Shown here: piece after piece, positions 1 to 5,655 of the stretch
Layout of the letters: every line of letters begins with the position of its first letter
Position numbering within the stretch: the first letter of the stretch is position 1
Origin: Galactobacter sp.
Lineage (GTDB): Bacteria > Actinomycetota > Actinomycetes > Actinomycetales > Micrococcaceae
Assembly: GCA_022712075.1 (NCBI GenBank)
Contig: JALAHE010000375.1
Span: 1 to 7,380, forward strand
Direction: 5' to 3'
Length of the DNA stretch: 7,380 nt
Position numbers and translations under genes: made by a program
Notes under the pieces: generated by a model
Told to the model about the DNA's origin: nothing
What the model saw: only the letters and a program-made list of their open reading frames with translations
The model's database searches: none

Positions 1-56
1 GTCTCGAGGGAGGACGGGGGCAGGGAGGCGCGCTCGTGCGCCTGGGGGCTGTGCAT
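1..56 (-). CDS. 5' end of an unidentified gene, cut by the left edge
   Basis: Only the first 18 codons are present. They begin at an ATG (56-54) and read MHSPQAHERASLPPSSLE before leaving the window. The start is supported by AAGGA (63-67 on the plus strand) placed 6 nt upstream, a good Shine-Dalgarno spacing. All 18 codons end in G or C, as in the real genes here, although in DNA this GC-rich that is weak support. The fragment is polar and rich in Pro and Ser, with no visible signal peptide, and too short to assign a family. It lies downstream of the His/Met-rich membrane protein on the same strand, 253 bp away. It could be a chance open frame, since the whole stretch 1-271 lacks minus-strand stop codons. 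Confidence 0.42.
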   Translation of the reverse strand, partial: MHSPQAHERASLPPSSLE

Positions 57-309
57 GGTCGGTCCTTGGGGATCCGTGCCGGGGCAGGGTGGCGCGCGGC
101 GCTGGGGGCCGCGAAGGGCGCCCCGGCTGCGTGGCAGGGGCGCACACCGTCGCGGCCCGCGGCGCTGCGCCGCCGGCCTCCGGCAATGAAAGGGATGGGA
201 GCGCGCCGCGGCGCCAGCGGCCCCGCGCGCCGGGACGTGGTCCGGAGCGCGAGGGATCCCCCGGGCGCACGCTAGCGGCGCGCGGGTCCCGCGCACGGCG
301 GGGCCGGGA
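57..309. other. GC-rich intergenic spacer
   Basis: This stretch lies between the stop of the membrane-protein gene (310) and the probable start at 56. Open frames exist on both strands, but their translations are Arg/Pro/Ala-rich and unlike proteins, as expected of stop-poor GC-rich DNA. The one local structure I see is a 15-nt palindrome at 280-294, with arms GCGCGGG and CCCGCGC around a single T. It could form a small hairpin about 15 nt after the membrane-protein stop, but no T-run follows on the minus strand, so a terminator role is only possible. No promoter was recognised. Confidence 0.5.
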
Positions 310-975
310 TCACACCAAGGAGGGAGGCCCGCGGAAGCGCAGGCTCCCCACGAGCCGCAGGCTCAGCGGGGCGGCGAGGACCGCCTCGCGACTGGCCCAC
401 ACGGGCGGCGCGGTCCGGTGGGCGAAGCGAAGCACGCGCAGGGCTGAGCCCCACGCGAGCGCCAGCGCCTCCCCGAGGCGGGCCACACAGACCTCGCCCC
501 AGCGGGCCACCGCGGCCGTGAGCAGCGCCGCGGCGAGGTGCAGGCTAAACATCCACGCACCGTCGTGCGCGCCCGCCGCGGTGGCGGCGGAGGCCGCCGT
601 CGCCGCGGAGGCGAGGGCCCCGCCCGCGTGAGCTGAGGCGTGGGTCGCGGCGCCGTCGGGCAGGTGGCCCATGGAAGCCATGTCGTGCCCGGCGTGCTCA
701 CCGCCGAGCGGAACGGCCGCGGGCTGTGCGGCTGGCACGGCGGAGAAGAGCAGGTGGTAGGCCAGCTGGGCCGGGACAAAGAGCGCGAGCGAACGCGGCA
801 GGGACGGCGCGCGGCGGATCACCGGGAGCGCCGCCACGGCGCCGAGGGCCACGGCCAGGAGCGGGCCGAGCCAGGAGGTGACGCTGCCGCCGGCGAGAAG
901 GTGGCCGGCGAGGGCGCACAGCACGGCGATCGCCGACGCGAGCCACGCGCGGGCGAGAACGGCCATGCCTTGCAC
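310..975 (-). CDS. Small membrane protein with His/Met-rich loop, possibly copper-related
   Basis: This predicted 221-residue inner-membrane protein is of unknown function. Hydrophobic segments lie near residues 5-28, 35-53, 62-82 and 141-160, with a weaker Ala/Leu-rich one near 166-183. Between the third and fourth is an Ala-rich loop (about 85-139) with many His and Met residues, including HAGHDMASMGH at 94-104 and further His at 112, 116 and 137. Such clusters are common in copper-handling proteins, which suggests a metal role by inference only. The tail after residue 185 is basic. I chose the GTG at 975 because AAGGGGG (984-990) sits 8 nt upstream. The ATG at 966 has no well-spaced ribosome-binding site, and the ATG at 1014 has GGAAGG directly abutting it. 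The frame extends further upstream, but that part is Arg-rich and runs through the hairpin region. The family name is not recognised. Confidence 0.72.
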   Translation of the reverse strand: MQGMAVLARAWLASAIAVLCALAGHLLAGGSVTSWLGPLLAVALGAVAALPVIRRAPSLPRSLALFVPAQLAYHLLFSAVPAAQPAAVPLGGEHAGHDMASMGHLPDGAATHASAHAGGALASAATAASAATAAGAHDGAWMFSLHLAAALLTAAVARWGEVCVARLGEALALAWGSALRVLRFAHRTAPPVWASREAVLAAPLSLRLVGSLRFRGPPSLV

Positions 976-983
976 CGGATCTA

Positions 984-990
984 CCCCCTT
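984..990 (-). promoter_or_regulatory. Ribosome-binding site that sets the GTG start at 975
   Basis: On the minus strand AAGGGGG differs from the AAGGAGG consensus at one position and lies 8 nt upstream of the GTG at 975. It is 17 nt from the alternative ATG at 966, too far for normal use, so it decides the start. Confidence 0.6.
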
Positions 991-1096
991 GCGAGCCTCG
1001 GCGACGCCGTCCATCCTTCCACAGCTGCGGCGGCGCCTGTGCGCCGTGTTCCCTCCCGCGTCGTGGTCCGATTTTGTGTCGCCGGAGGGCCCGCGG

Positions 1097-1123
1097 GCGG
1101 ACCTACTGGTCAGTACGCGGACC
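1097..1123. promoter_or_regulatory. Candidate operator: palindrome flanked by direct repeats
   Basis: TACTG-GT-CAGTA at 1104-1115 is a perfect 5-bp inverted repeat with a 2-bp centre. It is flanked by two copies of GCGGACC at 1097-1103 and 1117-1123, exactly 20 bp apart. It lies about 120-150 bp upstream of the membrane-protein start. A TAC...GTA dyad with a short centre resembles operators of the BlaI/CopY repressor type, which would fit a metal-related gene, but this is a resemblance only. An overlapping pairing, CTGGTC (1106-1111) with GACCAG (1120-1125), could instead form an RNA hairpin. Confidence 0.28.
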
Positions 1124-1160
1124 AGAAAGAGGAGGAAGAGCGAGGCCCGCCGGGAAAATG

Positions 1161-1208
1161 CAACGGGGCCCCTCGTGCGTCCATGACCTCGCACGAGGGG
1201 CCCCGTTG
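1161..1208 (-). terminator. Perfect 19-bp stem-loop, probable terminator
   Basis: The arms at 1161-1179 and 1190-1208 are exact reverse complements over 19 bp, with a 10-nt loop at 1180-1189 (TCCATGACCT on the plus strand). Read on the minus strand, the direction of gabD transcription, the stem is followed within 2 nt by a short T run (CATTTTCCC). On the plus strand no T run follows. This orientation supports a terminator for the gabD transcript, upstream of the membrane-protein gene. Its loop is identical to that of the hairpin at 1241-1286. Confidence 0.68.
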
Positions 1209-1275
1209 GGCTGTGCCCGGGGCCAAAACCCCGGAAGAGAAGCGGGACCCTTCGTGCGTCCATGACCTCGCACGA
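1173..1275. repeat. Two copies of a 24-nt palindromic core, 79 bp apart
   Basis: The segments 1173-1196 and 1252-1275 are identical over 24 nt: TCGTGCG, then the loop TCCATGACCT, then CGCACGA. Outside this core the two hairpins differ in sequence while mostly keeping base pairing. This indicates either an intragenomic repeat family or duplication followed by drift under structural constraint. Confidence 0.7.
1217..1234 (-). other. Small stem-loop between the two identical-loop hairpins
   Basis: CCGGGG (1217-1222) pairs with CCCCGG (1229-1234) around a 6-nt loop that reads TTTTGG on the minus strand. It lies in the linker between the two larger hairpins, so a minus-strand transcript could fold into three successive stems. 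Alone it is short and could be incidental in GC-rich DNA. Confidence 0.4.
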
Positions 1276-1286
1276 AGGGCTCCGCT
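1241..1286 (-). terminator. 18-bp stem-loop with the same loop as its neighbour
   Basis: The arms at 1241-1258 and 1269-1286 pair at 16 of 18 positions by Watson-Crick rules. The two exceptions are adjacent: G1246 facing T1281, which would be a G-U wobble in RNA if read from the plus strand, and A1247 facing C1280. The loop at 1259-1268 is TCCATGACCT, identical to the loop at 1180-1189. On the minus strand the following bases are TCTCTTCCGGGG, pyrimidine-rich but without a true T run. It is probably the first half of a tandem terminator after gabD, or a dispersed structured repeat. Confidence 0.55.
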
Positions 1287-1304
1287 GGATGTTGGGGGTG
1301 CGCT

Positions 1305-1338
1305 CCCCCGCCGCTCGCTCAGGAGCGGGCGACGGGGG
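1305..1338 (-). other. Bulged stem-loop shortly after gabD
   Basis: An inner stem CCGCTC (1311-1316) / GAGCGG (1323-1328) with a 6-nt loop stacks on an outer stem CCCCCG (1305-1310) / CGGGGG (1333-1338), with a 4-nt bulge at 1329-1332. It begins about 51 nt after the gabD stop on the minus strand and is not followed by a T run. It may protect the 3' end or help termination. In DNA this rich in GC it could also be chance. Confidence 0.35.
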
Positions 1339-1389
1339 CCGCACCGGCCGAACCGTGGCGACCAGCGGGTCAGCGACGGTCCGGGAGGC

Positions 1390-2763
1390 TCACCACTTGT
1401 CGGAGCGGATGAGCTTCTGGTTGACGAACTCGTTGGCGCCGATCAGGCCCAGCTCGCGGCCGGTGCCGGAGCGCTTGATGCCGCCGAAGGGCAGCTCCGG
1501 CGAATCGGCGTCGACCAGGTTGACGTAGACCATGCCGGCCTCGATCTTGTCGGCCACGCGGGCGGCCTGCTCCTGATCGGTGGTCCACAGGTAGGAGCCC
1601 AGGCCGAACGGCGAATCGTTGCCGACCTTGAGCGCCTCCTCCTCGGAGGCCACCTTGTACACGGACGCCACGGGGCCGAAGAGCTCCTCGCGGTAGGCGT
1701 CGTTCTCGGAGTCGATGTCCGTGAGGATCGTCGCCTCGAAGAAGTTGCCCTCGTGGCCACCGCCGATGGCAACCTTGGCGCCCTGCGCCACGGCGCGGGA
1801 GACCTGCTCGGCCAGGCGCTCGGTGGCGGCCGTGGAGGAGAGCGGGCCGAGGAAGGTGTCGCCCAGGGCCGGGTCGGAGGCCTTGATGCCGGCGAAGGCC
1901 TCGGTCAGCTTGCCCAGGAACTCCTCGTAGAGGTCCTCCTGCACAATGAAGCGCTTGGCGGCGTTGCAGGCCTGGCCGTTGTTGCCGAGACGCGCGGAGA
2001 CGGCGGCCTCGACCACGGCGTCCATGTCGTTCGTGGAGAAGAGGTAGAACGGATCCGAACCGCCCAGCTCCAGGACAACCTTCTTCAGGTTGCGGCCGGC
2101 GACCTCGGCGACGGCGGCACCGGCGCGCTCGGAGCCCGTCACGGAGACACCCGCAACGCGCGGGTCGGCGATGACCTCGGCGGACTGCTCGTTGGTGAAG
2201 CGCACGTCCTGGTAGGCGCCCACGGGGAAGCCGGCGTCCAGGTGGATCTGGTGGATCGCCTCGGCGGACTCGGGGCACTGCGGGGCGTGCTTGAGCAGGA
2301 TGGTGTTGCCGTTGACCAGGTTCGGGCCGGCGAAACGGGCCACCTGGTAGTAGGGGAAGTTCCAGGGCATGATGCCCAGCAGCACGCCGAGGGAGGACGG
2401 GCGCATGACCGCGGTACCCTCGCCGAGCAGGCCGGCCACGGGGCGGTCGGCGGTGATGTTCTCGGCGTTGTCGGCGTAGAACTCGTAGATGTCGGCGGAG
2501 AAGTCGACCTCTCCCAGGGCCTGCTCGAGCGGCTTGCCCATCTCGCGCACGATCAGGGCCGCCAGCTCCTCGCGGCGCTCGCGGTGCAGCTCGGCGACGC
2601 GGCGCACCAGCGCGGCACGCTCGGCCACGGTGGAGCTGCGCGACCAGCCGTCGTGCGCGGCCTTGGCGGCGGCAACGGCGTTCTCGACCTGCTCGGCCGT
2701 GAAGATGGGGTAGCTGGCCCCGGTCTCACCGGTGGCCGGGTTAACGACGGCGTAATCGCTCAT
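1390..2763 (-). CDS. gabD: Succinate-semialdehyde dehydrogenase (GabD)
   Basis: This 457-residue cytoplasmic aldehyde dehydrogenase is predicted to oxidise succinic semialdehyde to succinate, the last step of GABA breakdown. It spans the whole ALDH fold: PWNFP at 133-137 with Asn135, cofactor Lys158, TGSERAG at 209-215, LELGG at 231-235 with general base Glu232, NNGQAC at 261-266 with catalytic Cys266, and EELFGP at 359-364. Length and the segment FAGPNLVNGNTILLKHAPQC match the actinobacterial GabD1 type. In KHAPQCP the usual NAD-binding Glu of this loop is absent, which favours NADP+ by inference. The ATG overlaps the preceding gene's stop as ATGA, and AAAGGG (2768-2773) lies 4 nt upstream, so translational coupling is likely. 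It could instead act on 4-aminobutanal or other semialdehydes. Confidence 0.88.
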   Translation of the reverse strand: MSDYAVVNPATGETGASYPIFTAEQVENAVAAAKAAHDGWSRSSTVAERAALVRRVAELHRERREELAALIVREMGKPLEQALGEVDFSADIYEFYADNAENITADRPVAGLLGEGTAVMRPSSLGVLLGIMPWNFPYYQVARFAGPNLVNGNTILLKHAPQCPESAEAIHQIHLDAGFPVGAYQDVRFTNEQSAEVIADPRVAGVSVTGSERAGAAVAEVAGRNLKKVVLELGGSDPFYLFSTNDMDAVVEAAVSARLGNNGQACNAAKRFIVQEDLYEEFLGKLTEAFAGIKASDPALGDTFLGPLSSTAATERLAEQVSRAVAQGAKVAIGGGHEGNFFEATILTDIDSENDAYREELFGPVASVYKVASEEEALKVGNDSPFGLGSYLWTTDQEQAARVADKIEAGMVYVNLVDADSPELPFGGIKRSGTGRELGLIGANEFVNQKLIRSDKW

Positions 2764-4130
2764 GATTCCCTTTCGTGGGCGGGGACCGGAGACCCGGTCA
2801 CCCCGCTGGCTGAACTCTGCATGCTGACGGGGTCCTGCTCTCCGCGCAGCAGCGCGGACACCTTGTGTGCCGCCCGGTGACCCGAGCGCACCGCCCCCTC
2901 CACATGGAGGTGGCCCGTGCCTTCGAGATGGTCACCCGCCACGGCGAGCGGACCCTCGATCGTGACACTGCTCACACCGTACCCGTGCTCGCGCCGCGTC
3001 TCCACATAGCCCAGTTCCCGCGCCGGGAACGCCCCGACGTAGGCCGCCAGGGAGGCAAGCACTGCCTCCTTGCGGGCGGCGTCGGAGAGGGCAAAGAGCT
3101 CGGCAGCGGCCTCGGCGGAGGCGTGCGCCGTGAGGACACCGGGGCCGGTCGGCGCGCCGTGGCCCGGCACGTACCAGCTCTCGTCCTGCAGCTCCTGCAC
3201 GGGAGCGCCCGGCCCAAAGCCGCGGCCGGAGAGGCCGCGCTCGCGCCAGAACGGGGAGGGGAACACGGCATGCGCCGTGAACCAATGAACGGAGTGCCCG
3301 ACGGCGCCCTGGGCACCGCACGCCCCCGGCTCGCCTGGGTGCCCACCGAGCAAGGCCTCGGCCGTGGGTGCCGGCACCGCCAGCACCGCGGCCTTCGCCT
3401 TGACGGTGAGATCCCCGGAGATGGCTTCGACGCCGGAGGGAGCGACCCGCACGGCGCTCGCCTCCCGCCCCAGCCATACGTCGTCGGGCAACTCGGCTTG
3501 AAGCGCGGTGGCCAGGCGGAACAGCCCGCCCACCACGCGATGGGCCGCGCGGAAGCCGCGGTCCACCACATTCGAGACGCTGCCGGCCCCGGAGGCCAGG
3601 CGCAGCGCGTCCGCGAGCGGCAGCTCGCGGCCGGCGCCGCCGGCGTGAGATCCGGCCAGCAAAAGCACCAGGGCGGCCCGGGCCGGCTCGTCGGCGACGT
3701 TGACGTCGAGCCAATCCCCGAGCGTTCCCGGAAGTTCGGACTCGGCGGCGCCGGTGAGCGCCTCGAGCGCCGCGATCGCGGCGACCATGGCCGCCTCGGA
3801 GGCCTGAGGCACCGGCAGCAGCTCGCCTGCGTACCGCAGCCGGGCGCCGCCCGCGCCGAGGTACACCTCCTCGCCCTCGCCGCCCGGGCTGAACACGGGG
3901 ACGTCGAGCTCCGCCGCGAGGTCAAGCGTCGCGGAGTGATCCGCCGCGAGCCACGCGGGTCCCGTCTCCACGGGAACTCCCCCGACCTCGGTCAGGCCCA
4001 CGCGGCCGCCCACGCGCTGGCGCGCCTCGAGCACGGCCACGGAGAATCCGTGCCGTTCGAGGTCACGCGCCGCGACCAGGCCGGAGAATCCGGCGCCGAT
4101 CACGACCGCGTCGCGGGTCAGGGTGGGCAT
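2760..4130 (-). CDS. FAD-dependent amine-oxidase-like flavoprotein
   Basis: This 456-residue cytoplasmic flavoprotein is of the flavin amine oxidase superfamily. It has an N-terminal dinucleotide fold with GAGFSG at 12-17 and acidic Glu35 in VLEARQRVGGR, a GGLFRLATAL segment at 201-210, AVPAP at 251-255, PFWRERGLSG at 293-302 typical of amine oxidases, and a C-terminal FAD segment with VEGAVRSGHRAA at 410-421. Classical members give an aldehyde, ammonia and H2O2, and putrescine oxidase would make 4-aminobutanal, a GABA precursor. Against a confident putrescine call, the active-site Lys appears to be Thr285, and the AGTE and Tyr-bearing C-terminal motif is replaced by AGDHLEG. I chose the ATG at 4130, with GAGGA (4135-4139) 4 nt upstream, over a TTG at 4220 that would make a Pro/Gly/Ala-rich 30-residue extension. 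The stop overlaps the gabD start by 4 bp. Confidence 0.82.
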   Translation of the reverse strand: MPTLTRDAVVIGAGFSGLVAARDLERHGFSVAVLEARQRVGGRVGLTEVGGVPVETGPAWLAADHSATLDLAAELDVPVFSPGGEGEEVYLGAGGARLRYAGELLPVPQASEAAMVAAIAALEALTGAAESELPGTLGDWLDVNVADEPARAALVLLLAGSHAGGAGRELPLADALRLASGAGSVSNVVDRGFRAAHRVVGGLFRLATALQAELPDDVWLGREASAVRVAPSGVEAISGDLTVKAKAAVLAVPAPTAEALLGGHPGEPGACGAQGAVGHSVHWFTAHAVFPSPFWRERGLSGRGFGPGAPVQELQDESWYVPGHGAPTGPGVLTAHASAEAAAELFALSDAARKEAVLASLAAYVGAFPARELGYVETRREHGYGVSSVTIEGPLAVAGDHLEGTGHLHVEGAVRSGHRAAHKVSALLRGEQDPVSMQSSASGVTGSPVPAHERES

Positions 4131-4218
4131 AACGTCCTCGGTGACTCGGGGGAGGCTGCCGCCCGCGCCCCGCCGTGAGGCGGGGGCAGCGGCAGCGGGG
4201 TCGCCCTCAGGCGAGCCC

Positions 4219-4254
4219 AAAAAAGGCTGAGGATGGGGCCGGAAGCCGGCCCCA
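4219..4254 (-). terminator. Probable intrinsic terminator of gabT
   Basis: On the minus strand a 9-bp perfect stem (plus-strand arms TGGGGCCGG at 4234-4242 and CCGGCCCCA at 4246-4254, 3-nt loop) is followed after 9 nt by TTTTTT (4219-4224). The T run on the gabT-sense strand fixes the direction. The 9-nt gap between stem and T run is longer than in textbook terminators, so efficiency is uncertain and partial read-through is possible. Confidence 0.52.
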
Positions 4255-4268
4255 CGCCGTCGGGCACT

Positions 4269-4296
4269 GCCCTCCCCAGACCTACTTGGGGAGGGC
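4269..4296 (-). terminator. Stem-loop just after the gabT stop
   Basis: GCCCTCCCCA (4269-4278) pairs perfectly with TGGGGAGGGC (4287-4296) over 10 bp with an 8-nt loop, 15 nt beyond the gabT stop codon. No T run follows directly on the minus strand. It could be the first element of a composite terminator with the hairpin at 4234-4254, or a 3'-end stabiliser. Confidence 0.5.
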
Positions 4297-4311
4297 GCCG
4301 CCCGGACGGAT

Positions 4312-5655
4312 TCAGTTGGCCTTGACGGCCTCGATGACGACGTCCACGCCCTCGATCAGCAGCTCGTCCGAGATGGACAGCGGCGGGAGGAAGCGGATGA
4401 CGTTGCCGTAGGTGCCGCAGGTGAGGGTGATGACACCCTCGGCGATCGCCTGGCCGGCGGCGGCCTTGGCGAGGGCGGCGTTCGGCTCGCCGTCGGCGTC
4501 GACGAACTCGACGGCGGCCATGGCGCCCAGGCCACGGATCTCGCCGATGCGGTTGTCGGTCTCGGCCAGAGCGGAGAACTTCTGCGAGATGATCTCGCCG
4601 ATCTCCTGGGCGCGGCCGGCGAGGTTGTTCTCCTCGTACTCGGCGATCGTGGCGAGCGCCGCGGCGCAGGCCACGGGGTTGCCGCCATAAGTGCCGCCCA
4701 GGCCGCCACCGTGAGAGGCGTCCATGATCTCGGCGCGGCCCGTGACGGCCGACAGCGGCATGCCGCCGGCGATGCCCTTGGCCGTGGTGATCAGGTCGGG
4801 CTCGATGCCCAGCTGCTCGGAGGCGAACATCGTGCCGGTGCGGGCGAAGCCGGTCTGGACCTCGTCGGCGATGAAGACGATGCCGTTCTCGCGGGCCCAG
4901 GCCACGACGGTCTCGAGGAAGCCCTCGGCCGGGACGATGAAGCCACCCTCGCCCTGGATGGGCTCGATGATGATCGCGGCGATCTGGTCGCCGCCGATCT
5001 GCTTCTCCATCTGGGAGATGGCGCGCTTGGCGGCCTCGACGCCCGACAGGCCGTCGCGGTACGGGTACGAACCGGCGACGCGGTAGACCTCGGAGGCGAA
5101 GGGACCGAAGCCGGTCTTGTACGGGGCAGCCTTGGCGGTGAGGGCCATGGTCAGGTTCGTGCGGCCGTGGTAGGCGTGATCGAACGCGACGACGGCGGTG
5201 CGCTTGGTGTGGATGCGGGCGATCTTGATCGCGTTCTCCACGGCCTCGGCGCCGGAGTTGAAGAGGGCGGTGCGCTTCTCGAAGTCGCCCGGGGTCAGCT
5301 GGTTCAGCTTCTCGGCAACCTCAACGTAGCCCTCGTACGGGGACACCATGAAGCAGGTGTGGGTGAAGGAGGCGGCCTGCGCTGCCACGGCGGCGGCGAC
5401 GCGCGGGTTGGCGTTGCCCACCGTGGTCACGGCGATGCCGGAGCCCAGGTCGATGAGGGAGTTGCCGTCGGCGTCGACGACGACGCCGCCACCGGCGGCG
5501 ACGGCCGCGACGGGCACGGAGTAGGTGACGCCCGCGGCGACGGCCTTGGCCTTGCGGTCAAGGATCTCCTTGGACTTCGGGCCCGGGAGCGCCGTCTTGA
5601 GCTCGCGCTTCTGGGGGAGGGAGGGGCCGCCGATCGCGGCGTCAAGGGAGGTCAT
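4312..5655 (-). CDS. gabT: 4-aminobutyrate aminotransferase (GabT)
   Basis: This 447-residue cytoplasmic PLP enzyme is of the class III (ornithine/acetylornithine-type) aminotransferases. It is predicted to convert GABA and 2-oxoglutarate to succinic semialdehyde and glutamate. Visible family features are IDLGSGIAV at 68-76, NSGAEA at 133-138 for the PLP phosphate, FDHAYHGRT at 158-166, IIEPIQGEGG at 229-238, IADEVQTGFARTG at 262-274 with Asp264 facing the pyridine nitrogen, TTAKGIAGGMPL at 290-301 with Schiff-base Lys293, and GGTYGGNPVAC at 320-330. Length is normal for actinobacterial GabT. The ATG at 5655 lacks a good ribosome-binding site but lies 7 nt after a TAGGCT hexamer, so the mRNA is probably leaderless. 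It is divergent from the PucR-type regulator. The main alternative would be a related omega-amino-acid aminotransferase, but the gabD neighbour supports GabT. Confidence 0.93.
   Translation of the reverse strand: MTSLDAAIGGPSLPQKRELKTALPGPKSKEILDRKAKAVAAGVTYSVPVAAVAAGGGVVVDADGNSLIDLGSGIAVTTVGNANPRVAAAVAAQAASFTHTCFMVSPYEGYVEVAEKLNQLTPGDFEKRTALFNSGAEAVENAIKIARIHTKRTAVVAFDHAYHGRTNLTMALTAKAAPYKTGFGPFASEVYRVAGSYPYRDGLSGVEAAKRAISQMEKQIGGDQIAAIIIEPIQGEGGFIVPAEGFLETVVAWARENGIVFIADEVQTGFARTGTMFASEQLGIEPDLITTAKGIAGGMPLSAVTGRAEIMDASHGGGLGGTYGGNPVACAAALATIAEYEENNLAGRAQEIGEIISQKFSALAETDNRIGEIRGLGAMAAVEFVDADGEPNAALAKAAAGQAIAEGVITLTCGTYGNVIRFLPPLSISDELLIEGVDVVIEAVKAN

Larger units (their letters stand above)
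976..1160 (-). other. Upstream region of the membrane-protein gene
   Basis: This non-coding leader lies between the GTG at 975 and the hairpin block. It holds a 6-bp hairpin at 1031-1046 (CGGCGC, loop CTGT, GCGCCG), a short palindrome at 1104-1115 described separately, and a pyrimidine-rich run on the minus strand at about 1126-1142. An AT-richer patch at 1071-1078 reads CAAAAT on the minus strand and is the best -10-like hexamer here, but no matching -35 is visible, so I do not call a promoter. Confidence 0.45.
4131..4311 (-). other. Hairpin-rich spacer between gabT and the flavoprotein gene
   Basis: This 181-bp gap is large for neighbouring genes of one pathway. Besides the two hairpins annotated separately, it holds a 7-bp stem at 4168-4185 (CCCCGCC, loop GTGA, GGCGGGG) and an alternative stem CCTCAG (4205-4210) / CTGAGG (4227-4232) with the A6 run in its loop. 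I see no convincing promoter for the flavoprotein gene between the T6 tract and its start at 4130. Confidence 0.5.

Noticed and set aside
89..631. A plus-strand open frame of 180 codons at the left end
   Set aside because: The translation is Arg/Ala/Pro-rich low complexity, overlaps the membrane-protein gene antisense, and has no ribosome-binding site.
1173..1275. CRISPR-like reading of the two 24-nt repeats
   Set aside because: There are only two copies, each is a full hairpin extending beyond the repeat, and the 55-bp gap itself contains another stem. This is a hairpin pair, not a repeat-spacer array.
976..1344. N-terminal extension of the membrane protein back to GTG 1344
   Set aside because: The extension is Arg/Pro-rich, runs through the strong tandem hairpins, and ignores the well-placed AAGGGGG before GTG 975.
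640..2880. A 746-codon plus-strand open frame running antisense to gabD and the membrane-protein gene
   Set aside because: It is a by-product of stop-poor GC-rich DNA. It is antisense to gabD with clear ALDH motifs, its translation shows no domain and is rich in Gly/Arg/His/Val, and it crosses the hairpin block.
2865..4178. A 437-codon plus-strand open frame antisense to the flavoprotein gene
   Set aside because: The minus-strand frame has FAD motifs from end to end. The antisense translation is Arg/His/Gly-rich with no recognisable motif.
4131..4220. N-terminal extension of the flavoprotein to TTG 4220
   Set aside because: It adds 30 Pro/Gly/Ala-rich residues ahead of a normal dinucleotide fold, begins in the T6 tract of the probable terminator, and leaves unused the GAGGA placed 4 nt before ATG 4130.
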